A stretch of DNA of 47,375 bases from an uncultured bacterium. Lineage in GTDB: Bacteria; Krumholzibacteriota; Krumholzibacteriia; LZORAL124-64-63. The stretch spans positions 1-47,375 of the forward strand of contig CAIWHK010000058.1 of NCBI GenBank assembly GCA_903912525.1, written 5' to 3'. Below, piece by piece: positions 1 to 7,661 of the stretch (its first letter is position 1; each line of letters starts with the position of its first letter). The notes under the pieces are model-generated. The model had not been told where the DNA came from, searched no databases, and saw only the letters and a program-made list of their open reading frames with translations. A program made the position numbers and the translations under genes.

Positions 1-157
1 AGTCCTCGTCGCTTCGCTCCTGCGGATAGTTCCCGACAACACCCTCAGCACATCCTGAGGCGACTTAGCGAGCCAGACCGGCACTCGCAGACTCGTGCCT
101 TGCGAATGCACTTGCGCCGGCGCAAGTGGGCGGCCTTCGCGGACTCGGCCGGCGGCG
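1..157. other. Intergenic edge region without a recognisable gene
   Basis: No convincing coding sequence is visible here. It holds a small 6-bp stem (CCTCAG/CTGAGG, positions 43-60) and one copy of the 18-bp palindrome described separately. It lies downstream of the minus-strand small membrane protein gene that ends at 158. A gene truncated at the left edge cannot be excluded, but none is recognisable. Confidence 0.5.
109..128. repeat. Palindromic element copy 1 (20-bp perfect)
   Basis: The sequence CACTTGCGCCGGCGCAAGTG is a perfect 20-bp palindrome containing the 18-bp core ACTTGCGCCGGCGCAAGT found six times in the window. This copy lies in non-coding DNA about 30 bp beyond the stop codon of the minus-strand gene ending at 158. 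Confidence 0.9.
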
Positions 158-421
158 CTAGGCCCGGTTGAAGTGGGAGCGGCGCAGGGACCAGAGGAGG
201 CGCACCAGGCCGGCCAGGGTCCAGGCGGCGGCGCCCCAGGGCGGCAGTGTGAGGCCGAAGGTGCCGCAGGTGATCGGGAGCAGGAGCAGGAAGATGCCGT
301 CGCCGGCGGACCGGGGCAGGACCGTATAGCGGCGCGCGGCCAGTTGGATGAGTAGGGTCGCGGCGCCCGCTGTGAGAAGGGGCAGGGCGAGATGGGTCAT
401 GTTTTCCAGGAAGCGATCCAT
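158..421 (-). CDS. Small predicted inner-membrane protein, unknown function
   Basis: This 87-residue protein has two to three hydrophobic stretches (about residues 8-27, 43-60 and 62-78) and ends in a basic tail (RRSHFNRA), so it is probably a small integral membrane protein with a cytoplasmic C-terminus. I do not recognise a family. The start is supported by AAGGA about 8 bases upstream of the ATG. It follows the lipoprotein gene 449-799 on the same strand after a gap of 27 bases, so the two are probably co-transcribed. Its small size leaves some doubt that it is translated. Confidence 0.5.
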   Translation of the reverse strand: MDRFLENMTHLALPLLTAGAATLLIQLAARRYTVLPRSAGDGIFLLLLPITCGTFGLTLPPWGAAAWTLAGLVRLLWSLRRSHFNRA

Positions 422-448
422 GGGCCATCCTTGGTTCAGTTGCGCCGG

Positions 449-799
449 CTAGGGGTGGTCGGGCGCCTCGGACTTCAAGGGGCGGAACTCGCCGCTTTCC
501 TCGATGCGCACGGGGTGGCCCTCCAGAGTGGTGGGCAGTGACGCCTTCAGGGTGTCGGTCAGTTGGACCACGTAGATGATGATGCACGGGGTGTGGTCGT
601 CGGTCTCGCCGATGGCGACGCCGGCCACGCCCTCGGTGGCCATCAGGGCGTCCACGTGGGCGTTCATCACGGTGGTGACGTCGCGCTGCGGCATGTCGGT
701 TTCGTCCTTCCCGTTCGTGCTGCCCGACCGGCAACCGGTGATGGCCACCAGCGCCACGAGCGTCAGGCCCGCTGCCGCCCTCATGATTCGTCCCGCCAT
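449..799 (-). CDS. Small lipoprotein resembling the N-terminal domain of the adjacent NAL1-like protease
   Basis: This 116-residue protein begins with a signal peptide and a lipobox (AITGC), so it is probably lipid-anchored in the envelope. The body follows the spaced pattern VM...ALMA...V.G.A...P...V...P..L.G.PV, which also occurs at residues 55-120 of the protein encoded next door (879-1988). It therefore looks like a stand-alone copy of the N-terminal domain of NAL1-like serine proteases, without the catalytic part. GGAGGTGCGCGC precedes the ATG. A terminator lies upstream (812-848), so it appears to start a separate unit with 158-421. Function is unknown; a propeptide-like or inhibitor role towards the protease is speculation. 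Confidence 0.65.
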   Translation of the reverse strand: MAGRIMRAAAGLTLVALVAITGCRSGSTNGKDETDMPQRDVTTVMNAHVDALMATEGVAGVAIGETDDHTPCIIIYVVQLTDTLKASLPTTLEGHPVRIEESGEFRPLKSEAPDHP

Positions 800-811
800 G
801 CGCGCACCTCC

Positions 812-848
812 ATGAAGAAAACGGGCCCCCGACCTGCGCCGGGGGCCC
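812..848 (-). terminator. Rho-independent terminator of the NAL1-like protease gene
   Basis: A perfect 9-bp stem (GGGCCCCCG at 823-831 with CGGGGGCCC at 840-848) and an 8-base loop is followed on the minus strand by GTTTTCTTC. It lies 30 bp beyond the stop codon of 879-1988 and just before the next start codon at 799. Confidence 0.85.
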
Positions 849-878
849 TGCTATCGACTGACGCTTCCGAGGCGAGGG

Positions 879-1988
879 CTAGTTGCCCACCATCGTGGCG
901 CCGAAGTACGACAGGACCTGGCCGATCGGGTTGGCGATCGCCGTCGTCGTGCTGCCGGCGAACAGGAGGCCGACCGCGCGCGGGTTCGTCGTAACGTCCT
1001 CGACCAGCAGCGAACCGGAGTCGCCGCCCGCCAGGAACTTGCTGCGGCTGTTGGCGATCACGATCTGGCCCGTGTAGGTCTTCGTGAAGGCCGCGCCGCC
1101 GGCGCACTCGTTCTCGTAGGCGACGCTGATCGTCGCGTTCAGCGCCGAGATCGAACTGCGCGTCAGGCCCGTCGTGCGGCCACTCTTCTTGACGGCCTTG
1201 CCGACCGAAGCAGCCACCGTCGAGGCCGAGATCGTGCCGATCTCCAGGATGTTGCCGGTCGCGTCCACCATACCCGTGATGATGTTCGCCGTCGAGGCGT
1301 CGACGTTCGCGTTCGGCAGCGCGCGGCTGGCCACCAACGTCGCCACGTTCTGGCCGCTGGCGGCACTGCAGTTGATGTCGATCAGGCCCGGCTGGATGAT
1401 GAAGTCGCCGGTCGCCGACACGCGGCTGTTGCCGCCGCTGACGATGTCGGCTTCGAACACGTGGTAGTTGCTCAGGATGCGCTTCTGGCCGCCGACCGAG
1501 ATCAGCGAACCCAGCGTGCCGGCGCAGCAGTAGCCGTTGGCCAGGTCATAGCGCCAGCCGCCCGAGGTGCCCAGCTTGATGGGCGGCGTCTGCTTGGCGG
1601 TGTGGCTCACGCCGGTGGTCGTGCTCTTCATGGCGACGATGCGGTCGGTCAGCAGGACCTGCACCGGCGTGCCGTCGAGCATCTTCGGGGCGCCGCCGCG
1701 GGCGCGCTCGCTGGTGACCAGCAGCAGCACGACGGGCTGGCCGTTGGCGTCGATCGTCGTGGCCGTGCCGATGACGTCGGGATCGGCCATCAGGGCGGGC
1801 GTGTACCGTTCCTGCACGTTCATGACGCCGCGGATCGAGGGATTGGAGGCACTCCTGTCGACCGACACGTTGGCCGCCTCGGGCGCGACGGGCGTGGCCG
1901 GCTCGCGCGAGCAGCCCCACAGGCCGACGCTCACGGCGAGAGCCAGCAGCAGCATGGCGACGGTGCTTACCCGAAACAACTTCTTCAT
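879..1988 (-). CDS. NAL1-like trypsin-fold serine protease, lipoprotein
   Basis: This 369-residue exported protein is probably a serine protease of the NAL1-like (trypsin-fold) group. A signal peptide with lipobox (GLWGC, Cys26) suggests a lipid anchor. Residues about 55-120 form the small N-terminal domain of this group. The catalytic domain follows: ILSNYHV (His176), GDFIIQPG (about 194-201), NVDAST (Asp230 candidate), KKSGRTTG (about 267-274) and GGDSGSLLV with the likely nucleophile Ser324. A strong Shine-Dalgarno (AGGAGGA) precedes the ATG. A candidate promoter lies at 2046-2075 and a terminator at 812-848, so it is probably monocistronic. The substrate is unknown. Family and triad are recognised from motif order and spacing. 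Confidence 0.8.
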   Translation of the reverse strand: MKKLFRVSTVAMLLLALAVSVGLWGCSREPATPVAPEAANVSVDRSASNPSIRGVMNVQERYTPALMADPDVIGTATTIDANGQPVVLLLVTSERARGGAPKMLDGTPVQVLLTDRIVAMKSTTTGVSHTAKQTPPIKLGTSGGWRYDLANGYCCAGTLGSLISVGGQKRILSNYHVFEADIVSGGNSRVSATGDFIIQPGLIDINCSAASGQNVATLVASRALPNANVDASTANIITGMVDATGNILEIGTISASTVAASVGKAVKKSGRTTGLTRSSISALNATISVAYENECAGGAAFTKTYTGQIVIANSRSKFLAGGDSGSLLVEDVTTNPRAVGLLFAGSTTTAIANPIGQVLSYFGATMVGN

Positions 1989-2045
1989 GGGGGAGTCCTC
2001 CTGCGAGGGAAAGGGGACTGGCGAGCCCGGTTCGACGGGGAGATG

Positions 2046-2075
2046 ATCCTAGCCCAGTGTGAATTTCAAGGTCAA
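2046..2075 (-). promoter_or_regulatory. Candidate sigma70-type promoter for the NAL1-like protease gene
   Basis: On the minus strand TTGACC (2070-2075) and TAGGAT (2046-2051) are separated by 18 bp, in a locally AT-rich stretch. They lie about 60 bases upstream of the start codon at 1988. Confidence 0.45.
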
Positions 2076-2149
2076 CAAAGAAGCGGGATAGTTTTGCGAT
2101 TCTTATCACGAGGTTGTTCACAAATTCACATTTGGAGCACGCGAATGTC

Positions 2150-3157
2150 CTACCGCCAGCCCGTAACCATCGCCGATACACGCCAATAGCCGAAGTTACC
2201 CTCGGCATTCGCGGGGCGGATATCCTCGACGCGCCAGGCCACCTCGTGTGGCCCGGGCGTCAGCCACGGCGTCAGGTCGACGATGTTCGGCGGCGAGACG
2301 TCGCCTGGGCACCAGCCGCTGCGCTCGTAGTCGCAGCTCCACGAACCGTCCGACCACCGCGCGCAGTACGGGTTCAGCGGGCGCAGCTTCTCGCAGTCGT
2401 CGCGCCACGGGCGCCAGCGCAGCACCTCGCGGCCGTCGATGGTGATGACGTTGTCCTTCGTGATGAACTCGTCGGCGTCGGTGCCGTCGGTGCAGTGGCC
2501 GGTCGAGATGGCGGCCAGCTCCAGGCGCCGCAGGCCGGCCGGCACGGTGATGGTCTTGCCGGCCACGGGCGCCTTCGCCGTCAGGTTGCCCGGCGGCAGC
2601 AGCACGCCGGCAGCCCACGTCGGCGCCGTCACGCTGCCGTCGGTGGCGGTCGTGAAGACCAGCGAGGCGTCCACGGTCCACGCGGGGGAGACCCACGTGT
2701 CGATGAACACCTCGAACGCGCAGTGCCCCTGCAGCAGCGGGGCCGCGCGAGTGATGTCGACCTCGTGGGTGATGGGACCGCCGTACGCCGTCATGAACCG
2801 GCACAGTTCCACCGGCGCCATCCCCGGCTTCACCAGCCGCACCGAGCCGGCGCGGTCCCAGCGGTCGACCACGCTGCGGATGTCGGCGCGGATCGGGCGC
2901 ACGGCCAGCCGCAGCGTCACGCGCGTCGGGCCCTGCAGGGGCGGCAGTTCGCGGTAGGTGGCCATGATGCGCCCGTTGTCGCGGGCCGAGGCCACCGGGG
3001 TGTCGTACTTCGTGCTGTCGGCGGGGGTGAAGTGCACCGTCACGTTCTCGTACAGCGGCACCACGCGCGCCGGGGGCGCCACGACCCGCTCGCCGCAGCC
3101 GATCGTCGCCACCGCCACGACAAGGAGCGCCGCCGCCATCATCCCACGTGTCTTCAT
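2150..3157 (-). CDS. PNGase F-like (peptide-N-glycosidase F superfamily) lipoprotein
   Basis: This 335-residue lipoprotein (lipobox TIGC, Cys21) has the jelly-roll pattern of peptide-N4-(N-acetyl-beta-glucosaminyl)asparagine amidase F-like proteins. The C-terminal half carries the family hallmark: a Trp-rich stretch GSWSCDYERSGWCPGD (about 271-286), then PPNIVDLTPWLTPG and a strand-rich end. Cysteines are abundant, as expected for an exported disulfide-bonded protein. Known members remove N-glycans from glycoproteins; whether this one is active cannot be told, because the catalytic acids were not aligned. GGGAGCGGACGGG precedes the ATG. The gene is divergent from the acyltransferase at 3275. 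It could be only a structural relative of PNGase F with another role. Confidence 0.7.
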   Translation of the reverse strand: MKTRGMMAAALLVVAVATIGCGERVVAPPARVVPLYENVTVHFTPADSTKYDTPVASARDNGRIMATYRELPPLQGPTRVTLRLAVRPIRADIRSVVDRWDRAGSVRLVKPGMAPVELCRFMTAYGGPITHEVDITRAAPLLQGHCAFEVFIDTWVSPAWTVDASLVFTTATDGSVTAPTWAAGVLLPPGNLTAKAPVAGKTITVPAGLRRLELAAISTGHCTDGTDADEFITKDNVITIDGREVLRWRPWRDDCEKLRPLNPYCARWSDGSWSCDYERSGWCPGDVSPPNIVDLTPWLTPGPHEVAWRVEDIRPANAEGNFGYWRVSAMVTGWR

Positions 3158-3274
3158 CCCGTCCGCTCCCGTGCCGTCGGCCCCCGGTTGGCGTTACCAT
3201 GACGGCTCCCAGCATACAGGCCGCGTGCGGGGATTTCACTGGCAATCATCAGGCGAAGGGTCCACGATCAAGCC

Positions 3275-4444
3275 ATGCGCCAACGACTCGTCTGTCTGGA
3301 TGTCCTGCGCGGGGCCACCGTCGCGTTGATGATCCTGGTGAACAACCACGGGTCATGGGCCCACGTGCCCGCCCCGCTGCGCCACGCCGAGTGGAACGGC
3401 TGCACGCCCACCGACCTGGTCTTCCCGTTCTTCCTGTTCATCGTCGGCGGCGCCATGGCGCTCAGCCTCGCGCCCGCGCGCGCCGCCGGCGCCCCGCGCG
3501 GCCCGCTGATGAAGAAGGTCGTGCGCCGCGGCGTGCTGATCATCCTGCTGGGCCTGGCGCTGAACCTGTTCCCGGCCGGCCTGCCGCTCGACCCGACCGC
3601 CGTCCAGGCCTTCAAGCCCTACTTCGTCACCAGCGCCGTCGAGCACCTGCGCCTGCCCGGCGTGCTGCAGCGCATCGGCGCCTGCTGGCTGATCGCAGCC
3701 TCGCTCATCGTGCTGGTCCCGCAGGCGCGCCGGCGCATCGCCATCGCGGCCGGCCTGCTGGTCATCTACGAGGCGGCCATGCGCCTGCCGCTGGTGCCCG
3801 GCTGGGGCGCCGGCAGCTTCGGCCCGACCGACAATTTCGCGCACTGGATCGACCTGCACGTCCTGGGCGCCGTCCACCTGCTCAGTGGCGCACAGAACAC
3901 CGATCCCGAGGGACTGCTGCCCAACCTCTCGGCCACCCTTGGCACGCTGCTCGGTTTCGCGTCCGTGTCGTGGTTGACCAAGGGGCCGATGGCGACGCCG
4001 CGCCTGGCGAAGCTGCTGGGCGTTGGCGCCGCATTGGCCGCGCTGGCGCTGCTGCTGCAGCCGCTCGAGCCCATCAACAAGCACCTGTGGACCCCGACCT
4101 ACGTGATGTTCACCGGCGGCCTGGCGATGGTCTTCCTGGCGTTCTTCGCCTGGACCATCGACGTGCGCGGCTGGCGCGCCGGCCTGCGCCCGTTCGAGGC
4201 CTACGGATTCAACCCGCTGCTCGTGTTCTGGGGCTCGGGCCTGCTGGCGCGGCTGCTGTCGCACTCGCGCTGGTCGATCGGCGACGCCGCTCCGGTCTCG
4301 CTCTACACGCTCATCTACCGGAACTTCTACGCCTCGTGGGCCGGCCCGCTGACCGGCTCGGTGCTCTTCGCCGTCGGCATGGTGCTGTTCTGGCTGGCCG
4401 TGTCGTGGGTGCTGTACCGGCGCGGCTGGGCCTGGCGGGTGTAG
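3275..4444 (+). CDS. HGSNAT-like membrane acyltransferase (DUF5009/DUF1624 family)
   Basis: This 389-residue polytopic membrane protein resembles the membrane domain of heparan-alpha-glucosaminide N-acetyltransferase and bacterial NagX-like proteins. The N-terminus RLVCLDVLRGATV.LMILVNN followed by W.GCTPTDLVFPFFLFIVG is the family signature, with the conserved His in PLRHAEWNG. About ten hydrophobic segments follow, including NPLLVFWGSGLLAR near the C-terminus. Known members transfer acetyl groups from acetyl-CoA across the membrane to amino sugars; the substrate here is not determined. It lies 3 bp upstream of the endonuclease I gene and is probably co-transcribed with it. No strong Shine-Dalgarno is visible, but the signature at the N-terminus fixes the start. 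Confidence 0.8.
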   Translation: MRQRLVCLDVLRGATVALMILVNNHGSWAHVPAPLRHAEWNGCTPTDLVFPFFLFIVGGAMALSLAPARAAGAPRGPLMKKVVRRGVLIILLGLALNLFPAGLPLDPTAVQAFKPYFVTSAVEHLRLPGVLQRIGACWLIAASLIVLVPQARRRIAIAAGLLVIYEAAMRLPLVPGWGAGSFGPTDNFAHWIDLHVLGAVHLLSGAQNTDPEGLLPNLSATLGTLLGFASVSWLTKGPMATPRLAKLLGVGAALAALALLLQPLEPINKHLWTPTYVMFTGGLAMVFLAFFAWTIDVRGWRAGLRPFEAYGFNPLLVFWGSGLLARLLSHSRWSIGDAAPVSLYTLIYRNFYASWAGPLTGSVLFAVGMVLFWLAVSWVLYRRGWAWRV

Positions 4445-4447
4445 GGC

Positions 4448-5329
4448 ATGGATGTGAGGCAGAGGCTTCGCTCGACGATCACGCTCGCGTGCCTGCTGCT
4501 CGTGCTGGCGTGCGCCGCCGGCGCAGAGATCCCGGACGGCTACTACGCCCACGTCGACACGTCTTCGGCGGATCGTCTGCGCGCCACGGTGCACGCGGTC
4601 ATCAGGTCCGGCCACGTGAAGATCCCGTACACGGCCGCCAGCATCGACACCTGGAACGTCCTCGAGGCGGCCGACCAGGACCCCGCCGACTCGACGCGCG
4701 TGCTCGACCTCTACCGCAACGCCTCGTTCCCCAAGTTCGGCGCCGGCAACAACTACTACCAGCGCGAGCACACCTGGCCCAAGAGCTTCGGCTTCCCGAA
4801 GAACGAGGCCGCCAACTTCTGCTACACCGACTGCCACATGCTCTTTTTGGCCGACGGCGGCTACAATGCAGCGCGCAGCAACAACGTCTACGACGACATC
4901 GCCACGCCCCACGAGACCTACCCCGTCGAGGGCACCGGCTGCGTCGACGAACGCGAAGCCGGTTTCCCCGAAGGCCGCTGGGAAGTGTGGGAGGGCCGGC
5001 GCGGCGATGTCGCCCGCGCGCTGCTCTACATGGACGTCCGCTACGAGGGCGAGGGCGCCGAGCCCGACCTGATCCTGACCGACGACATCGACCGCATCGT
5101 CGCCTCGAATGTCGGCCGCAACCTCGATGTGGCCTACATGGGCCTGCGCAAGGCGCTGCTGCAGTGGCACCAGCAGGATCCGGTCGATGATGGCGAGCGC
5201 CGCCGCAACGATGTGGTGTACCGCTACCAGGGCAACCGCAACCCGTTTGTGGACCATCCGGAGTGGGTGGGGACGATCTTCAGCGGGGCCGCGGCACTTG
5301 CGCCGGCGCAAGTCCACGACCGCCATTGA
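4448..5329 (+). CDS. Secreted endonuclease I family nuclease, with the palindromic element in its 3' end
   Basis: This 293-residue exported nuclease belongs to the endonuclease I family (EndA/Vvn type, beta-beta-alpha metal fold). A signal peptide ending near ACAAGA (residues 20-26) precedes the mature protein. The catalytic region has QREHTWPKS (about 105-113, His108 the likely general base), then DCHMLF (His130), and YNAARSNNVY, where Asn140 and Asn145 match the metal-binding pattern. Such enzymes degrade extracellular or periplasmic DNA non-specifically. The last ten residues (LAPAQVHDRH) are encoded partly by an exact copy of the 18-bp palindrome at 5296-5313, so the natural C-terminus has probably been extended or replaced. 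The gene follows the acyltransferase by 3 bp. Confidence 0.85.
   Translation: MDVRQRLRSTITLACLLLVLACAAGAEIPDGYYAHVDTSSADRLRATVHAVIRSGHVKIPYTAASIDTWNVLEAADQDPADSTRVLDLYRNASFPKFGAGNNYYQREHTWPKSFGFPKNEAANFCYTDCHMLFLADGGYNAARSNNVYDDIATPHETYPVEGTGCVDEREAGFPEGRWEVWEGRRGDVARALLYMDVRYEGEGAEPDLILTDDIDRIVASNVGRNLDVAYMGLRKALLQWHQQDPVDDGERRRNDVVYRYQGNRNPFVDHPEWVGTIFSGAAALAPAQVHDRH
5296..5313. repeat. Palindromic element copy 2, in the 3' end of the endonuclease I gene
   Basis: An exact 18-bp copy of ACTTGCGCCGGCGCAAGT lies inside the coding sequence 16 bp before the end of the stop codon. It is read in the frame giving LAPAQV (residues 284-289). Confidence 0.95.
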
Positions 5330-5385
5330 GCCCGCGGCCGCCAGCGGTTATGCTCCGGCAAACCCGGCGGAAGGAATCTCCCGAC

Positions 5386-7497
5386 ATGCCCGCGACCCGA
5401 ATCGTCCTGGCCCTGGCGGCCGCCATCGCCCTGGCCCTCCTGGCGAAGCCCGCCCACGCCGAGCCCGTCGGCCAGTCCCTGCCCGCCCCCGTTCCCGGCA
5501 CCAGCGCCGTCGTCTTCCACGCCTCGGCCGCCGCGCGTGACGAAGCGCCGCCGTCGCTCTGCCTGAAGGAACCGCTGCGCCCGGACGGCCCGCCGCCCTC
5601 AGGCTGGAAAGACACGCCCGTCTTCTCGCGCCCCCAGGGCCGCGCCGCCGCCTGGCTGCCCACGGCAGACGGCACCGACCTCTACGGCACCGGCGAGGTG
5701 GCCGGCGACCTGCGCCGCAACCGCACGCGCACCGTCGCCTGGAACACCGATGCGTACGGCTGGCAGCGCGCCGAACTCAGCCTCTACCAGTCGCACCCGT
5801 GGGTGCTGGCCGTGCGCCGCGACGGCACCGCCTACGGCGTCATCGCCGACACGCCCGAGCGCTGCCTCATCGACCTGAATCAGGGCATCCGCTTCGAGGC
5901 CGCCGGCCCCGAGTTTCCCGTCATCGTCATCGAGGGGCCCACGCCGCAGCACGTCGTGCGCGCGCTGGGCGCACTGACCGGCACGGCCAACCTGCCGCCG
6001 CGCTGGGCGCTGGGTTACCACCAGTGCCGCTACTCGTACACGCCCGACACGCGCGTGCTCGAAATCGCCGACGGCTTCCGCAAGCGGCACATCCCGTGCG
6101 ATGTGCTCTGGCTGGACATCGACTACATGGACGGCTTCCGTTGCTTCACCGTCGACAAGAACGCGTTCCCCGACCTGCGCGCGTTGAACGGCGAGCTGCA
6201 GGGGCAGGGCTTCCGCACCGTGACGATCATCGACCCGGGCATCAAGCTCGAGGACGGCTACCACGTCTACGACACCGGCGACGCGCTGGACGCCTGGGTG
6301 CAGAACAGCGCCGGCGCGCCCTACCAGGGTTCGGTCTGGCCCGGCAACTGCGTGTTCCCCGATTTCACGATGGAGCGCGTGCGACAGTGGTGGGGCGGCC
6401 TCTACGGCCAGTTCCTCAGCCTGGGCGTGGACGGCATCTGGAACGACATGAACGAGCCCGCCGTCTTCAATGTCGACGGCCACACGATGCCGACCAGCAA
6501 TATCCACCGCGCCGACCCCGAACTGGGCGGCACCGGCACGCAGGCCCGCTTCCACAACGTCTACGGGATGCTGATGGCCCGGGCCACGTACGAAGGCTGC
6601 GCCGTCGCGCGCCCCGACACGCGCCCGTTCGTGCTGACGCGCGCCGGCCATCTCGGCGCCCAGCGCTGGGCCGCCACCTGGACCGGCGACAACACGGCCA
6701 GCTGGGACCACCTCGACATGTCGCTGAGCATGGTGCTGAACCTGGGCCTGTCGGGCCAGCCGCTGAGCGGCCCGGACATCGGCGGCTTCGTCGGCGCCGG
6801 CGACGGCCCGATGTTCGCCCGCTGGATGGGCGTCGGCGCGCTGCTGCCCTTCGCGCGCGGCCACACGGGCAAGGGCAACATCGACAAGGAGCCCTGGTCC
6901 TTCGGCAGCAAAGTGGAAGACACCTGCCGCCTGGCGCTGCAGCGCCGCTACCGCCTGCTGCCGTACCTCTACACGCTGGCGCGCGAGGCCGCAGAGACCG
7001 GCCTGCCCATCGCGCGGCCGGTGTTCTTCGCCGACCCGGCGGACACGACGTTGCGCGCTGTCGACGACGCGTTCCTGCTGGGCGATGACCTGCTGGTGGT
7101 GGCCAACACGAAGCCCGGCCCGCGCGATCCCGCCGCCAAGCTGCCGCCGTTCCCGCGCGGGAAGTGGCGCGAGGTGTCGCTGGTGCCCGGCGACCAGGCC
7201 GACCCCGACCTGCCGCGCCTGTTCCTGCGCGAGGGCGCGGCGCTGCCGCTGGGCCCGATGATTGAGTGGTCGGACGAGAAGCCGCTCGATGAGATCGAGT
7301 TGCTGGTGAATCCGGATGCTGCGGGCCGCGCCGTGGGTACGCTGTATGAAGATGCCGGCGATGGTCCTGGTTATCGCGACCGCGCCTATCGGCTCACGAA
7401 GTTCACGTTCAGCGGGGGCAAAGCCAGCGCGACGGTCGCCGATGGCGACTGGCCGGCGGGCACGTGGCGCGTGACGCCGCGCGTCGTGGGAAAGTAA
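5386..7497 (+). CDS. Exported GH31 alpha-glucosidase-type glycoside hydrolase
   Basis: This 703-residue secreted enzyme belongs to glycoside hydrolase family 31, retaining hydrolases that mostly cleave alpha-glucosidic bonds. A signal peptide ends at AHA (about residue 24). An N-terminal beta-sandwich (about 60-210) precedes the TIM barrel, which shows WLDIDYMDG, WNDMNEP with nucleophile Asp354, and WTGDNTASWDHL with acid/base Asp435. The C-terminal beta domains finish near residue 700. AAGGA lies about 10 bases before the chosen ATG, and this start gives an immediate signal peptide. A sodium/solute symporter (11294-12904) and a CBM20-esterase (13006-14178) nearby fit a role in alpha-glucan or oligosaccharide use, but this is inference. 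A palindromic element follows the stop codon by 8 bp. Confidence 0.92.
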   Translation: MPATRIVLALAAAIALALLAKPAHAEPVGQSLPAPVPGTSAVVFHASAAARDEAPPSLCLKEPLRPDGPPPSGWKDTPVFSRPQGRAAAWLPTADGTDLYGTGEVAGDLRRNRTRTVAWNTDAYGWQRAELSLYQSHPWVLAVRRDGTAYGVIADTPERCLIDLNQGIRFEAAGPEFPVIVIEGPTPQHVVRALGALTGTANLPPRWALGYHQCRYSYTPDTRVLEIADGFRKRHIPCDVLWLDIDYMDGFRCFTVDKNAFPDLRALNGELQGQGFRTVTIIDPGIKLEDGYHVYDTGDALDAWVQNSAGAPYQGSVWPGNCVFPDFTMERVRQWWGGLYGQFLSLGVDGIWNDMNEPAVFNVDGHTMPTSNIHRADPELGGTGTQARFHNVYGMLMARATYEGCAVARPDTRPFVLTRAGHLGAQRWAATWTGDNTASWDHLDMSLSMVLNLGLSGQPLSGPDIGGFVGAGDGPMFARWMGVGALLPFARGHTGKGNIDKEPWSFGSKVEDTCRLALQRRYRLLPYLYTLAREAAETGLPIARPVFFADPADTTLRAVDDAFLLGDDLLVVANTKPGPRDPAAKLPPFPRGKWREVSLVPGDQADPDLPRLFLREGAALPLGPMIEWSDEKPLDEIELLVNPDAAGRAVGTLYEDAGDGPGYRDRAYRLTKFTFSGGKASATVADGDWPAGTWRVTPRVVGK

Positions 7498-7505
7498 CCG
7501 CTCGG

Positions 7506-7525
7506 GACTTGCGCCGGCGCAAGTC
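7506..7525. repeat. Palindromic element copy 3, between the GH31 and HNH genes
   Basis: GACTTGCGCCGGCGCAAGTC is a perfect 20-bp palindrome containing the 18-bp core. It lies 8 bp after the GH31 stop and about 60 bp upstream of the candidate promoter of the HNH gene. Without a T-tract it is not a typical intrinsic terminator. Confidence 0.95.
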
Positions 7526-7586
7526 GATGGAGTGCTGATCGGCGTCGAGTTGCGCAGATTTTCAAACAAATATCTCGTTTGACCCC

Positions 7587-7615
7587 TTGCGGTTCGCCGT
7601 GTTATTCGCTATATT
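7587..7615 (+). promoter_or_regulatory. Candidate promoter of the HNH endonuclease gene
   Basis: TTGCGG (7587-7592) and TATATT (7610-7615) are spaced by exactly 17 bp within the most AT-rich stretch of the neighbourhood, 46 bp upstream of the ATG at 7662. An alternative -35, TTGACC, lies at 7579-7584. The AT-rich composition stands out from the surrounding GC-rich genes. Confidence 0.5.
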
Positions 7616-7661
7616 TTCGCCATCCTCCCAACCATGATTCCGCCTGCCCGAAAGGTGCGCC

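Noticed and set aside
45-734. Long minus-strand open frame of 229 codons, Arg/His/Pro-rich
   Set aside because: Its composition is that of an out-of-frame shadow in GC-rich DNA, and it overlaps two better-supported genes with signal peptide or membrane segments.
3353-5326. 657-codon minus-strand frame opposite the acyltransferase and endonuclease genes
   Set aside because: Both plus-strand genes have clear family motifs; the antisense frame is a typical high-GC mirror with no recognisable domain.
7506-7525. The palindrome after GH31 as an intrinsic terminator
   Set aside because: There is no loop or T-tract, and identical copies occur inside coding sequences.
5599-7569. 656-codon frame antisense to the GH31 gene
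   Set aside because: It is open only because of codon bias; the GH31 catalytic motifs are on the opposite strand.
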